Source: Deltaproteobacteria bacterium UBA5756 (GTDB lineage Bacteria > Desulfobacterota > Syntrophorhabdia > Syntrophorhabdales > Syntrophorhabdaceae). From it: a stretch of 29,150 nucleotides of DNA. The notes under the pieces were generated by a model. It was not told the DNA's origin, did not search any database, and saw nothing but the letters and a program-made list of their open reading frames with translations. The position numbers and the translations under genes are program-made. The stretch is from assembly GCA_002418985.1 (NCBI GenBank), contig DIFE01000048.1, positions 1-29,150 of the forward strand. The letters run 5' to 3'. Every line of letters begins with the position of its first letter. The stretch's first letter is position 1. Positions 16,009-23,193 of this stretch are shown here, in pieces.

Positions 16009-16719
16009 TCAGACCTCAACAGTCTTACCCACCGTCGCCTCGATGAAATCGGGGCCGTAAGCTTCCTTGAACAATTGGATCGCTTCGGTTCCTGTACAAT
16101 GGGTGGGGGCTACCTTGCCAACCCCCATTTCCTGAAATCTCTTTATCACTGACCTGACAAGTGAAAGCGACAAGTCGAGGGTGTGGAAACCACCGAGGAC
16201 CAGGTAGACCGGTTCGGGCATCTTCTCGCAGACCGACGCGAGGATATCGACAATTCCATTATGTGCGCAGCCCGTAATTACGGTGATCCCCTTTTCCGAT
16301 CTCAATACGAGGGCCTGCTCGGGAATTATGCCGTACCGGCTCATCCCTTTGGCCTCCCCGCTTGTGTAGATATTTCTGTCTATCTCCATGAACGGTTTGA
16401 CCATAACGACATCTGCACCGAAAGATGCAATCTTGTCCTTGAATTCCCGGCTCACGCCGGGGCAAACGTATACGGGCACGCCGGGATTGTGCGTCAGCAG
16501 GCGCCATAACCCGCCCACGTGGTCCCAGTGTTCATGGGATACTACGATCTTTTTGACCTCGTCCGGCGTCACGTTCATCGATCGCATATTGTGGAATAGG
16601 ATGTCTTCGTTCTCACCCGCATCGAAAAGAACGTGACCGTCGATGAGATAAGAAACGCCCCATCCTGTAAAGTAACCCTTATCTTCTTTCTTGCTATCGA
16701 AAAGTATCCTGATCTCCAT
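16009..16719 (-). CDS. COG1237 metallo-beta-lactamase-fold hydrolase
   Basis: This 236-residue protein has the metallo-beta-lactamase metal motif SHEHWDHVGG (H62, H64, D66, H67) and further ligands H153 (TGCAHNG), H179 (LGGFHT) and H207 (PTHCTG). This pattern belongs to COG1237, often annotated as a dihydropterin ribofuranosylaminobenzene phosphate synthase-like protein because of a link with tetrahydromethanopterin work. The true substrate in bacteria is unclear. The gene follows the radical SAM gene by eight bases, with an AAGGAGG box placed across that stop. A pterin link would fit the molybdenum theme of the locus, but this is inference. Confidence 0.8.
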   Translation of the reverse strand: MEIRILFDSKKEDKGYFTGWGVSYLIDGHVLFDAGENEDILFHNMRSMNVTPDEVKKIVVSHEHWDHVGGLWRLLTHNPGVPVYVCPGVSREFKDKIASFGADVVMVKPFMEIDRNIYTSGEAKGMSRYGIIPEQALVLRSEKGITVITGCAHNGIVDILASVCEKMPEPVYLVLGGFHTLDLSLSLVRSVIKRFQEMGVGKVAPTHCTGTEAIQLFKEAYGPDFIEATVGKTVEV

Positions 16720-16727
16720 CGATCGAA

Positions 16728-17513
16728 TTATGCCTCCTTTCCTCTTCTTCTCAAGGTATCGGCACCACTTAAGGAATTCACTTTCTTCTTCTCCGCTGAA
16801 TAGACATCCACCGAGCGCAAACCCTGTCTGTCGAAGAACGCCTTTATCAATCCCATGTCATCTGCAGACAGCGGTTTTTCCATGCAGGGCCTCAAGGGTG
16901 TGTTGAGTTGGACCTCATCGGGCCCGATCGCACCTGCAATGTCCGAGATCTCCCGCGCTGAACCCTTGTTTGCGGATGTGAACATCACCTGGAGGGCGAG
17001 CCTTCCCGCAAACTCCTTCCTGAAATCAACGAGGGCCTGAATGACGCTCTGCAGGCGCACACCCTTCGCCGGCCTGTTAATCGCCGTGAAAACGTCATCC
17101 GTGGCCGCATCCAGTTTGGCTATCACAAAATCCGCGGCAAGAAGGTCCTCTCGCACATCCTTCCTGGAAATAATAGAAGAGTTCGTAATAACCGCTATCT
17201 TTTCCCCTCTGATCTTCTTCAGGGCACCGATGATGTCCCCAAGGTTCAAAGCCAGCGTGGGCTCTCCCCTGCCGGAAAGGGTCAAATAATCAATGTGAAT
17301 GCCCGGTAATGACTCGATCTCTTTCATCACGTCCCCGGTACGGACAAACAAACTCCTTGTCGTGCCCTTGACGTCGTTCCTGCCAAGCTGGCAATAGGTG
17401 CAGTCGAAAGAGCAAACCTTTTCAGGCTGCGACAGGAGATCGATCCCGAGAGAGCTTCCAAGCCTCCAGGACGGCACGGGGCCGTAGATATATTTGAAAT
17501 CAGCGCTTTGCAT
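16728..17513 (-). CDS. COG0731-type radical SAM protein
   Basis: This 261-residue radical SAM enzyme has the cluster motif C34, C38, C41 (CSFDCTYC) and a short N-terminus YIYGPVPSWRLGSSLGID typical of the COG0731 group, relatives of the wyosine synthase TYW1. LSGRGEPTL is the SAM-binding glycine stretch. The bacterial members have no settled function; tRNA modification is only implied by homology. Its start overlaps the end of xdhC by 14 bp, so the two are translationally coupled. This places it with the molybdenum-cofactor maturation gene and the COG1237 hydrolase. Confidence 0.85.
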   Translation of the reverse strand: MQSADFKYIYGPVPSWRLGSSLGIDLLSQPEKVCSFDCTYCQLGRNDVKGTTRSLFVRTGDVMKEIESLPGIHIDYLTLSGRGEPTLALNLGDIIGALKKIRGEKIAVITNSSIISRKDVREDLLAADFVIAKLDAATDDVFTAINRPAKGVRLQSVIQALVDFRKEFAGRLALQVMFTSANKGSAREISDIAGAIGPDEVQLNTPLRPCMEKPLSADDMGLIKAFFDRQGLRSVDVYSAEKKKVNSLSGADTLRRRGKEA

Positions 17514-18501
17514 TCTTCTCCTTTATCATCTCCGCTACGATGCTTACCGCTATCTCCTGCGGGATCTCGGCATCAATGTCGATGCCTATCGGGGCATGAA
17601 CACCGGAGGTGACCTTTCGATCGAAACCTTTTTCGTGCAGACGATCCAGAATGATCCTCACCTTTCGTTCACTTCCGATCATTCCGACATACTTTGTACT
17701 CCTCTTCAAAACCTCCTCGAGGACCAGCAAGTCGTACTCGTGACTCCTCGTGAGGATGACCACATATTCGTTTCCGGTAAAATCGAGAGAGGAGAAGGCA
17801 TCACGGAACTCTCCTACGACGACGCTGTCTGCATCGGGAAACCTTTCGAGATTTGCGAATTCTTTTCTATCGTCTATGACGGTGACGAAAAAACCGGCTA
17901 TCTTTGCAATCTTCGAGAGGTGCTGCGATACGTGGCCGGCACCGAAGATATAAAGGGGTACGATTATCCGGACGGGTTCCGCGAACGTGTTTCCGGACAG
18001 TTCCGGTTCGCGCCGGAGCAGTACGTCCATGCACCGCTCTATCGCCTTTTTGTCCACCGGGTCACCGACTACGGTTCCATTCCCCCGTATCAATGACTTT
18101 GCAAATACATCGGCGCCGAAACACGTGAACACGACCGCCGGTTCCCTGTCCTGCCGGCACCTCTTCAAAGCCTCGTAAACGTTGCGATGTCTTTCTGTCA
18201 CCGGCTCAAGAAGAAGATCGACGTTGCCTCCGCAGAGCATGTCCTTGTCTTCGACCCGCGTGGCATCCATGTTGATACTGAACACCATGGTGGTGTCTTT
18301 ACCCATTATTTCTCTTGCTTTAGCGCAGGCGTCCGATTCAAGTTGCCCCCCGCCCACGGTCCCGAACATCTCGCCGGCTTCGGTCACAAGCATCTTTGCA
18401 CCCACGTCACGAGGGGCGGACCCCGTCCTTCTCACCACCGTCGCAAGCACTCCACCGGAGCCCTGCTCCAGATGCGTCAAAATTATACTGAAAAGGTCCA
18501 T
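17500..18501 (-). CDS. XdhC/CoxI-family molybdenum cofactor maturation factor
   Basis: This 333-residue protein has the XdhC_CoxI N-terminal domain (ATVVRRTGSAPRDVGAKML and GTVGGGQLES) and the Rossmann C-terminal domain (YIFGAGHVSQHL, then VVILTRSHEYD and GMIGSERK). XdhC proteins bind molybdenum cofactor and insert it, sulfurated, into xanthine dehydrogenase-type enzymes. No such enzyme is in the window, so its client is elsewhere or, speculatively, among the NifX/ORP proteins encoded alongside. A strong AAGGAGT box precedes the ATG. It is 29 bp downstream of the NifX-coiled-coil gene and overlaps the radical SAM gene. Confidence 0.9.
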   Translation of the reverse strand: MDLFSIILTHLEQGSGGVLATVVRRTGSAPRDVGAKMLVTEAGEMFGTVGGGQLESDACAKAREIMGKDTTMVFSINMDATRVEDKDMLCGGNVDLLLEPVTERHRNVYEALKRCRQDREPAVVFTCFGADVFAKSLIRGNGTVVGDPVDKKAIERCMDVLLRREPELSGNTFAEPVRIIVPLYIFGAGHVSQHLSKIAKIAGFFVTVIDDRKEFANLERFPDADSVVVGEFRDAFSSLDFTGNEYVVILTRSHEYDLLVLEEVLKRSTKYVGMIGSERKVRIILDRLHEKGFDRKVTSGVHAPIGIDIDAEIPQEIAVSIVAEMIKEKNAKR

Positions 18502-18530
18502 TTTACTCCTTCGTTCGGAATCGCGTCTTT

Positions 18531-19163
18531 TTACTTTGCCGCCTTTTTCTTTTCTAGTTCACGGATACGTTCACTGATCTGCTCCATCTGTCGCTTCAAT
18601 GTTTCCAGTTCGTCCCCGCCGGCTTCCTGCATGTTCCGCACACCAACCGTTTGCTGGCCAGCGAAACCATCGCCCACGCCGCCACGTCCCATGCCCATAC
18701 CACGTCCCATGCCACCACCGCGTCCCATACCGCGCCCAATGCCGGGGGCAAACCCGGCACCGGCACCCATTCCGGGGCCCGCCTGTCCCGGATAAGTTTG
18801 GCCCATTCCATAGTGGTCGGCCACATTGGGACCGCCCGCCGCCGTGAAGCTACCTTGCCGGAATTGATTGATCACGTCCCGTACACCTCCGGCACAACCC
18901 GTGACAACCTCGATCCCCGCCGCCGCGAGAACCTGGTAAGCGTTGGGCCCGCAGGCACCGGTGAAAACATGCGTCACTCCCTTCGCAGCGATCATCTGAG
19001 CCGACTGGATTCCTGCACCACCGCCCAGCGCCGCGTTCTGGTTCTCGACAGCCTCAAAACTGAGATCGTCAGTATTGATGATCAGAAAATACTGGCACCT
19101 TCCAAACCGCCCATCAATCCTTGCGTCAAGTAATGGCCCTTCTGATGTAACTGCAATAAGCAT
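18531..19163 (-). CDS. NifX/ORP-domain protein with Gly-Met-rich linker and coiled coil
   Basis: This 210-residue protein has an N-terminal dinitrogenase Fe-Mo cofactor biosynthesis domain (NifX/NafY/ORP type, about 1-110) with the usual DGRFGR, GAGIQSAQ and GPNAY segments. A low-complexity Gly/Met/Arg linker (about 118-170) follows, then a C-terminal coiled coil (ELETLKRQMEQISERIREL). The linker and coil resemble the DUF5320 protein encoded just upstream (ELDALKAQ...), so it looks like a NifX domain joined to a DUF5320-type tail. NifX-family domains bind Fe-S or Mo-Fe-S clusters in transit; the ORP member binds a Mo-Cu sulfide cluster. An ATGGAGG box precedes the ATG. Confidence 0.87.
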   Translation of the reverse strand: MLIAVTSEGPLLDARIDGRFGRCQYFLIINTDDLSFEAVENQNAALGGGAGIQSAQMIAAKGVTHVFTGACGPNAYQVLAAAGIEVVTGCAGGVRDVINQFRQGSFTAAGGPNVADHYGMGQTYPGQAGPGMGAGAGFAPGIGRGMGRGGGMGRGMGMGRGGVGDGFAGQQTVGVRNMQEAGGDELETLKRQMEQISERIRELEKKKAAK

Positions 19164-19202
19164 GATAAACCTCCATGATTATACCTTCCAAGCGAGAACA
19201 AG

Positions 19203-19235
19203 GGGGCAACGATTGCCCGTGTGAGCCGTTGCCCC
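19203..19235 (-). terminator. Intergenic hairpin between DUF5320 and NifX genes
   Basis: GGGGCAACG (19203-19211) and CGTTGCCCC (19227-19235) form a perfect 9-bp GC-rich stem. On the minus strand CTTGTTCTCG follows, which is only weakly U-rich. It may partly end transcription or protect an RNA end inside the long gene set. Confidence 0.5.
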
Positions 19236-19255
19236 ATTCGTTCTGTTCCCGGCCT

Positions 19256-19654
19256 TCAACCTGCCGGGACGCCTGCTTGCTTTTCTTCGAGCTCTTTTAG
19301 CTGCATACGGATTCCTTCCAGCGCGTCTTCCAGATATTCCGCCTGGGCTTTCAAGGCATCCAGTTCCTGCCTGGTCGTGGCCGTCGTCGGTGCATAATAT
19401 GGTCCGCCGTAAGCAAAGGAATTACCCCCTGCCGGCATGTAACCGGCCGCTCTTTGCCAGCCTGTCAGGCCAGTTGCATAAAACACATTCCTGAAGCCTC
19501 TACCGCCACCTCCACGGCCTCTACCCCAGGCCCGGTATCCCCTTCCCGCTGCAAGGTTTGCATATCCGGGGAATCCCAAGCCCGCACAAAAGCCTGCTGC
19601 ACGTCCCGTCATGGGACCAAATCCGTAAGGTCCTGTTCTATCTCCACCTGGCAT
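19256..19654 (-). CDS. DUF5320 Gly-rich coiled-coil protein
   Basis: This 132-residue protein is counted from ATG 19654, chosen for the AAAGGAGG box eight bases upstream; the frame extends to 19696. The N-terminus MPGGDRTGPYGFGPMTGRAAG is the DUF5320 hallmark. A Gly/Arg/Tyr-rich middle and a C-terminal coiled coil (about 92-126, ELDALKAQAEYLEDALEG) follow. Such proteins occur next to NifX and ferredoxin-MinD genes in anaerobes; their role is unknown, perhaps as partner subunits. The upstream flank and N-terminal code are duplicated at 20101-20228, where a 44-residue version is encoded. Confidence 0.85.
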   Translation of the reverse strand: MPGGDRTGPYGFGPMTGRAAGFCAGLGFPGYANLAAGRGYRAWGRGRGGGGRGFRNVFYATGLTGWQRAAGYMPAGGNSFAYGGPYYAPTTATTRQELDALKAQAEYLEDALEGIRMQLKELEEKQAGVPAG

Positions 19655-19710
19655 GTTCCTTACCTCCTTTCGTTGATATCGACCAAATAGTCTCACCGCC
19701 GTTTGAAATT
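19581..19710. repeat. Duplicated block, copy A (DUF5320 5' end plus flank)
   Basis: This segment matches 20101-20228 with few differences. It covers the DUF5320 N-terminal codons, the ribosome binding site, and about 55 bp of upstream flank ending in GTTTGAAATT. In copy B that flank is the end of the NifX-type gene, so copy A carries a short relic of it. Confidence 0.8.
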
Positions 19711-19777
19711 ACTTCCACCTTTTCCTTTCCATTGGTCCTATTCCCTCAATCACTAAGCTGCCGGTCCACCGTCGAAC

Positions 19778-20053
19778 TCAGCTTTGCTTGAGGGCCGCGA
19801 ATTCCTTTTCGATACCGTACTCTTCGACGTTTCGTATGCACTGGGCACCCAGATCTATCTTTTCGGGCATCCCGTAGGTCTTGTCGGGTTCACCTTTGGT
19901 CTCTGCTTTTTTCAATTCCCGAATTCTCTCGGGATCGAAGGAACTGCCCCTGTACGCAGTGGAATAGCAAAGGTAATAGTGCCGGCCCCGATAGACCGCA
20001 CATTCTTTACAGGCCGTTCCGGAAAATGGACATACTATTTTATGCTTGGCCAT
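19778..20053 (-). CDS. Small Cys-rich protein of unknown function
   Basis: This 91-residue protein is counted from ATG 20053, which has GAGGAG nine bases upstream; the frame is open to 20107. It has cysteines at 8, 15, 18, 29 and 72 in the arrangement CPFSGTACKECAVYRGRHYYLC, suggesting a metal or Fe-S site, followed by a charged helical tail. I do not recognise a named family. Its start lies inside the end of the 44-residue DUF5320-like reading frame (14-bp overlap), so translation is probably coupled. It sits between the two copies of the duplicated DUF5320 block. Confidence 0.75.
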   Translation of the reverse strand: MAKHKIVCPFSGTACKECAVYRGRHYYLCYSTAYRGSSFDPERIRELKKAETKGEPDKTYGMPEKIDLGAQCIRNVEEYGIEKEFAALKQS

Positions 20054-20174
20054 ACTGACACGCTCCTCTGGAAAAGTTTGCAAACCCTGCAACTCCGAAA
20101 CCCGCACAAGAAACTGCCGCGCGTTCCGTCATGGGACCAAATCCGTAAGATCCTGTTCTGTCTCCACCTGGCAT
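20040..20174 (-). CDS. Truncated DUF5320-like mini protein
   Basis: This 44-residue reading frame starts at ATG 20174 behind AAAGGAGG and ends at TAA 20042-20040. It begins MPGGDRTGSYGFGPMTERAA and matches the first 40 or so residues of the full DUF5320 protein at 19256-19654 almost position by position, including CAGxG and GxANxxxG. It lacks the Gly-rich middle and coiled coil. It arose by tandem duplication and may be a decaying remnant or a real small protein; the intact start, ribosome binding site and frame favour expression. It overlaps the start of the Cys-rich gene by 14 bp. Confidence 0.65.
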   Translation of the reverse strand: MPGGDRTGSYGFGPMTERAAVSCAGFGVAGFANFSRGACQYGQA

Positions 20175-20228
20175 ATTCGTTACCTCCTTTCTTTAATGTC
20201 CGTCAATAACTCACCGTTGTTTGAAATT
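20101..20228. repeat. Duplicated block, copy B
   Basis: Second copy of the block at 19581-19710, holding the start of the mini DUF5320 frame, its ribosome binding site and the last codons of the NifX-type gene (AATTTCAAACAACGGTGA on the minus strand). Confidence 0.8.
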
Positions 20229-20603
20229 TCTCCCGCGATGGTGCTGAAAACGATATCCATGCCGTTTCCCGCAACAACCAGGCATCAAAAAACGGCTGTC
20301 TGTCAATCTGCCCTTCAGGAAGGCATCGAGAACGGTCTCAAGATCGCCGCACATGAACCCGGCAACCCGGATACCCGCACTGATCAGGGCGGTTTCAAAA
20401 ACGTGGGAGATGGCACCACATATCAGCAGTTCAATGCCTGCTTCTGCCACCTCTCTCGCCCTTCCGAAGGGATCCCGGCGCTTGAGGAGCATGCTCTTTC
20501 TTCGCACCTCACCGCCCCTGTCGATCTCTATCAGGCACAAACAGCCGGATACGTCAAAGACAGGGGATATACAGCCTTGCCAGTTTGCTATCGCTATCAA
20601 CAT
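20211..20603 (-). CDS. NifX/ORP-family domain protein
   Basis: This 130-residue single-domain protein is of the NifX/ORP family, counted from ATG 20603 (MLIAIANWQGCISPVFD), the family's natural N-terminus. The frame is open to 20624, but that ATG falls inside a sigma-54-like promoter. C11 in GCISPVFD and a C-terminal MPGCCGKRHG are seen, giving several potential ligands for a metal cluster. It is the first gene of the minus-strand set. If the proposed promoter is right, the mRNA leader is only about three bases. Its last codons are part of the duplicated block. NifX-family members carry Fe-S or Mo-containing clusters; the exact cargo here is unknown. Confidence 0.82.
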   Translation of the reverse strand: MLIAIANWQGCISPVFDVSGCLCLIEIDRGGEVRRKSMLLKRRDPFGRAREVAEAGIELLICGAISHVFETALISAGIRVAGFMCGDLETVLDAFLKGRLTDSRFLMPGCCGKRHGYRFQHHRGRNFKQR

Positions 20604-20616
20604 ATTATGTATATTT

Positions 20617-20632
20617 AGCAACATTCATACCA
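20617..20632 (-). promoter_or_regulatory. Candidate sigma-54 promoter of the minus-strand set
   Basis: On the minus strand TGGTAT-GAATG-TTGCT has GG and GC separated by ten bases as sigma-54 requires, with 8 of 11 informative positions like TGGCAC-N5-TTGCW. It lies directly before the NifX gene. The predicted start site is near 20606, three bases before the ATG, which is unusual. Confidence 0.55.
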
Positions 20633-20717
20633 CGATGGTCGTGTCGGGCCGGATCGAACATTGACAAGGTGTTGCGCTATTGCCGAGAAAGCGCGGGTTG
20701 ATTTTAATAAGTCATTA

Positions 20718-20748
20718 TGCAATACTAAGATGTATGTATTATTGCAAT
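20718..20748. promoter_or_regulatory. Candidate activator-binding site near the sigma-54 regulator gene
   Basis: TGCAATA (20718-20724) and TATTGCA (20740-20746) are inverted. The palindrome ATTGCAAT spans 20741-20748. The site lies about 90-130 bp upstream of the minus-strand sigma-54-like promoter and just upstream of the activator gene. It shares the TTGCAAT half-site with 22148-22162. Confidence 0.5.
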
Positions 20749-20784
20749 TAGCATGACTGACAGATTCAATGGCCGGGAGCCGAC

Positions 20785-22146
20785 ATGAAGGACAGGATCT
20801 TCGTAAACGAGCGGGACGTTATCCTTGATTCAATAAACGAGGGGGTTTTTACCGTTGACCTTAACTGGTCTATCACCTCCTTCAATATGGCCGCGCAGCG
20901 GATCACAGGGGTTTCGAAAGCGGACAGTATGGGGCGTCCCTGTTCCGAGGTGTTCCATGCGAATATCTGCGAGAACAACTGTGCACTGAGAAAGACCTTC
21001 GAAACGGGAAAACCCGTTGTGAACGCCACTGCCCACATTGTTAACAACAGGGGTTTCACGGTCCCCATCCGCATCTCCACAGCAATCCTGAAAGATAAAG
21101 ACGGCAACACAATAGGCGGCGTTGAGACATTTCAGGACTTGAGCCAGGTCGAACAACTACGCAAAGAACTACACAGCCTCCACAGCTTTGAAGATATTGT
21201 CGGAAGAAGCCCCGAGATGATACGCCTCTTCGAAGTCCTTCCCCTCATTGCTGAAAGCAGCAGCACGGTACTGATCGAGGGACCGAGCGGCACGGGAAAA
21301 GAACTCTTCGCCCGGGCCATACACAATCTCTCGCCGCGGAGAAAGAAACGCTTTGTGGCGGTCAACTGCGCCGCGCTGCCGGATACACTCCTGGAAAGCG
21401 AGTTCTTCGGACATAAGGCCGGCGCCTTCACAGACGCAAAGAGGGACAAGATGGGAAGATTCGCACTTGCCGACGGGGGCACGATATTTCTCGATGAGAT
21501 CGGCGATATATCGCCGGCTCTCCAGGTACGTTTGCTCCGCGTACTCCAGGAGCGTATCGTGGAACCCCTGGGCTCGACAGAGCCGTTGAAAGTCGACATC
21601 CGTGTTATCGCCGCCACTAATAAAGACCTGGCCAAACTTGTTGAAGAGGGAAAGTTCAGGGAAGACCTCTACTACCGGATCCGCGTCATTTATCTCCTGC
21701 TGCCCGGCCTCAGGGAAAGACGTGAGGACATCCCGCTCCTGGTGGACCATATCATTGCAAAATATAACCGTCTTCAGGCAAAGAACATCGTCGGTGTTTC
21801 ATCCGACGCAATGACAAGGCTCATGGGGTACGATTTCCCGGGAAATATCCGGGAGCTAGAGAATATCATCGAACAGGCGTTCGTGCTTTGCGGCACAGAT
21901 TTGATCGAACTTCATCATCTTCCCCCCGGGCTGCGCCCGGCCGCGATCTCTTCGACAGGTGATATCGGTCCCATGAACCTGAAGGCTATGGAAAAGCACC
22001 TCATAACCGAAACGTTGCGACGCTACGGCGGGAATAGAAACCGAGCGGCACGGGACCTCGGCATCGACACAAGCACACTTTACCGAAAGGTCAGGGACCT
22101 CAAGATCGAAACACCCGAAAAAGACGGACGGGGGGTTCGGAAATAA
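20785..22146 (+). CDS. Sigma-54-dependent activator with Cys-containing PAS domain
   Basis: This 453-residue enhancer-binding protein has an N-terminal PAS domain (about 10-125) with C53, C62 and C66 (HANICENNCALR), then an AAA+ domain (about 135-370). Walker A is GPSGTGKE at 166-173, the sigma-54 contact loop is GAFTDA at 213-218 (a variant of GAFTGA), and Walker B is FLDEIGD at 235-241. A Fis-type helix-turn-helix lies at the C-terminus (NRAARDLGIDTSTLYRKV). It has no receiver domain, so the PAS likely senses a redox, gas or metal signal directly. GGGAG precedes the ATG. It lies between a minus-strand NifX set and a plus-strand sigma-54 promoter, as expected for a local activator. Confidence 0.94.
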   Translation: MKDRIFVNERDVILDSINEGVFTVDLNWSITSFNMAAQRITGVSKADSMGRPCSEVFHANICENNCALRKTFETGKPVVNATAHIVNNRGFTVPIRISTAILKDKDGNTIGGVETFQDLSQVEQLRKELHSLHSFEDIVGRSPEMIRLFEVLPLIAESSSTVLIEGPSGTGKELFARAIHNLSPRRKKRFVAVNCAALPDTLLESEFFGHKAGAFTDAKRDKMGRFALADGGTIFLDEIGDISPALQVRLLRVLQERIVEPLGSTEPLKVDIRVIAATNKDLAKLVEEGKFREDLYYRIRVIYLLLPGLRERREDIPLLVDHIIAKYNRLQAKNIVGVSSDAMTRLMGYDFPGNIRELENIIEQAFVLCGTDLIELHHLPPGLRPAAISSTGDIGPMNLKAMEKHLITETLRRYGGNRNRAARDLGIDTSTLYRKVRDLKIETPEKDGRGVRK

Positions 22147-22147
22147 T

Positions 22148-22162
22148 ATTGCATGTTGCAAT
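22148..22162 (+). promoter_or_regulatory. Candidate upstream activator site for the DUF89 promoter
   Basis: ATTGCA-TGT-TGCAAT is a perfect 6-bp dyad with a 3-base centre, about 110-125 bp upstream of the sigma-54 promoter at 22274, the usual enhancer distance. The half-site TTGCAAT also occurs at 20742-20748. Confidence 0.6.
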
Positions 22163-22273
22163 GATGGTCTATGTTTAACGGTCCGCGAATATTAAGGATC
22201 AGGCTGCTAGCACCGAACCATATCCTTTAATACCAAGAGGTTGCCCCACCCGGCCCCCTTCCCTGGAAACAAT

Positions 22274-22289
22274 TGGCACATGAATTGCT
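22274..22289 (+). promoter_or_regulatory. Sigma-54 promoter (full consensus) for DUF89/IscU-like genes
   Basis: TGGCAC-ATGAA-TTGCT matches the sigma-54 consensus TGGCAC-N5-TTGCW at every informative base. The predicted start is near 22300 and the DUF89 ATG is at 22314. The rest of the 22147-22313 gap contains the activator site and an imperfect inverted repeat (near 22191 and 22220) but no gene. Confidence 0.85.
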
Positions 22290-22313
22290 GAGATATAGTG
22301 TACTGGTGAAAAC

Positions 22314-23177
22314 ATGAAGACGTCAATCGATTGCATCCCCTGTTTTGTGAGGCAGACCCTGCAGGCCACGCGGTTTGTCTCAGTTTACCCTTCCGTCCAC
22401 GAGGGTGTGCTCCGCGAGATTCTTCGCTGCCTGGCCGGGCTTGACTTCGACCGACCACCGCCTTTAGTGGGACAGATGATACATCGAAAGCTCCGGGAAC
22501 TGACGGGGAACCACGACCCCTACAAAGATATCAAAGAACGTCACAATCGCCTCGCCGTCGGACTGCTGCCGGAACTCAGGGAAAAGGTAAAGCGCAGTTC
22601 CGATCCTTTGAAAACTTCAGTCCGCCTCGCGATCACGGGAAACATCGTCGATCTTGGTGCAAAAAGCGGCCTGACAGAAGACGAGGTTCGATCGAGCATT
22701 GCCCGAACCCTTTCCGAACCGTTCCACGTCGATATCGAAGGCCTGCGCCGGGAAATCAACAGGGCATCGAGTATACTTTACCTGGCTGACAATGCGGGTG
22801 AGATTGTTTTTGACCGGCTGCTCATAGAAGAACTCCCTCTCGAGCGGGTCACCGTTGCCGTCCGGGGAGGCCCGGTAATTAACGACGCTACCATGGATGA
22901 CGCATGCGCGGCAGGCCTTCATGAGATCGTAAGAGTGATAGACAACGGTTCCGACGCGCCGGGGACCATTCTGGATGACTGTAGCCTGGAATTCCAGAGG
23001 CACTTCAACGAGGCCGACCTGATAATAGCAAAAGGACAGGGCAATTACGAGACCTTAAGTGAGGAAAGCGCAAATATCTTCTTCCTTTTCAGGATCAAAT
23101 GCTCGGTAGTGGCCTCGCATACGGGCTTCGAACCGGAAACAAACGTGCTTGCCGGCATCTCGAAGACAGTCCGATAA
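22314..23177 (+). CDS. DUF89 damage-control phosphatase-like protein
   Basis: This 287-residue protein is of the DUF89/ARMT1 family, metal-dependent phosphatases that clear damaged or overflow phosphorylated metabolites. Family marks are the N-terminal CIPC (7-10), the metal-binding YLADNAGEIVFDRLLIEEL segment, GGPVINDATMDDA, VIDNGSD and IIAKGQGNYETL. The substrate is unknown. Within this locus it is the first gene after a consensus sigma-54 promoter and is 16 bp from the IscU-like gene, so a role in metal or cofactor supply is possible, but this is inference from position. Confidence 0.87.
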   Translation: MKTSIDCIPCFVRQTLQATRFVSVYPSVHEGVLREILRCLAGLDFDRPPPLVGQMIHRKLRELTGNHDPYKDIKERHNRLAVGLLPELREKVKRSSDPLKTSVRLAITGNIVDLGAKSGLTEDEVRSSIARTLSEPFHVDIEGLRREINRASSILYLADNAGEIVFDRLLIEELPLERVTVAVRGGPVINDATMDDACAAGLHEIVRVIDNGSDAPGTILDDCSLEFQRHFNEADLIIAKGQGNYETLSEESANIFFLFRIKCSVVASHTGFEPETNVLAGISKTVR

Positions 23178-23193
23178 AAACCGGAGGATGATT

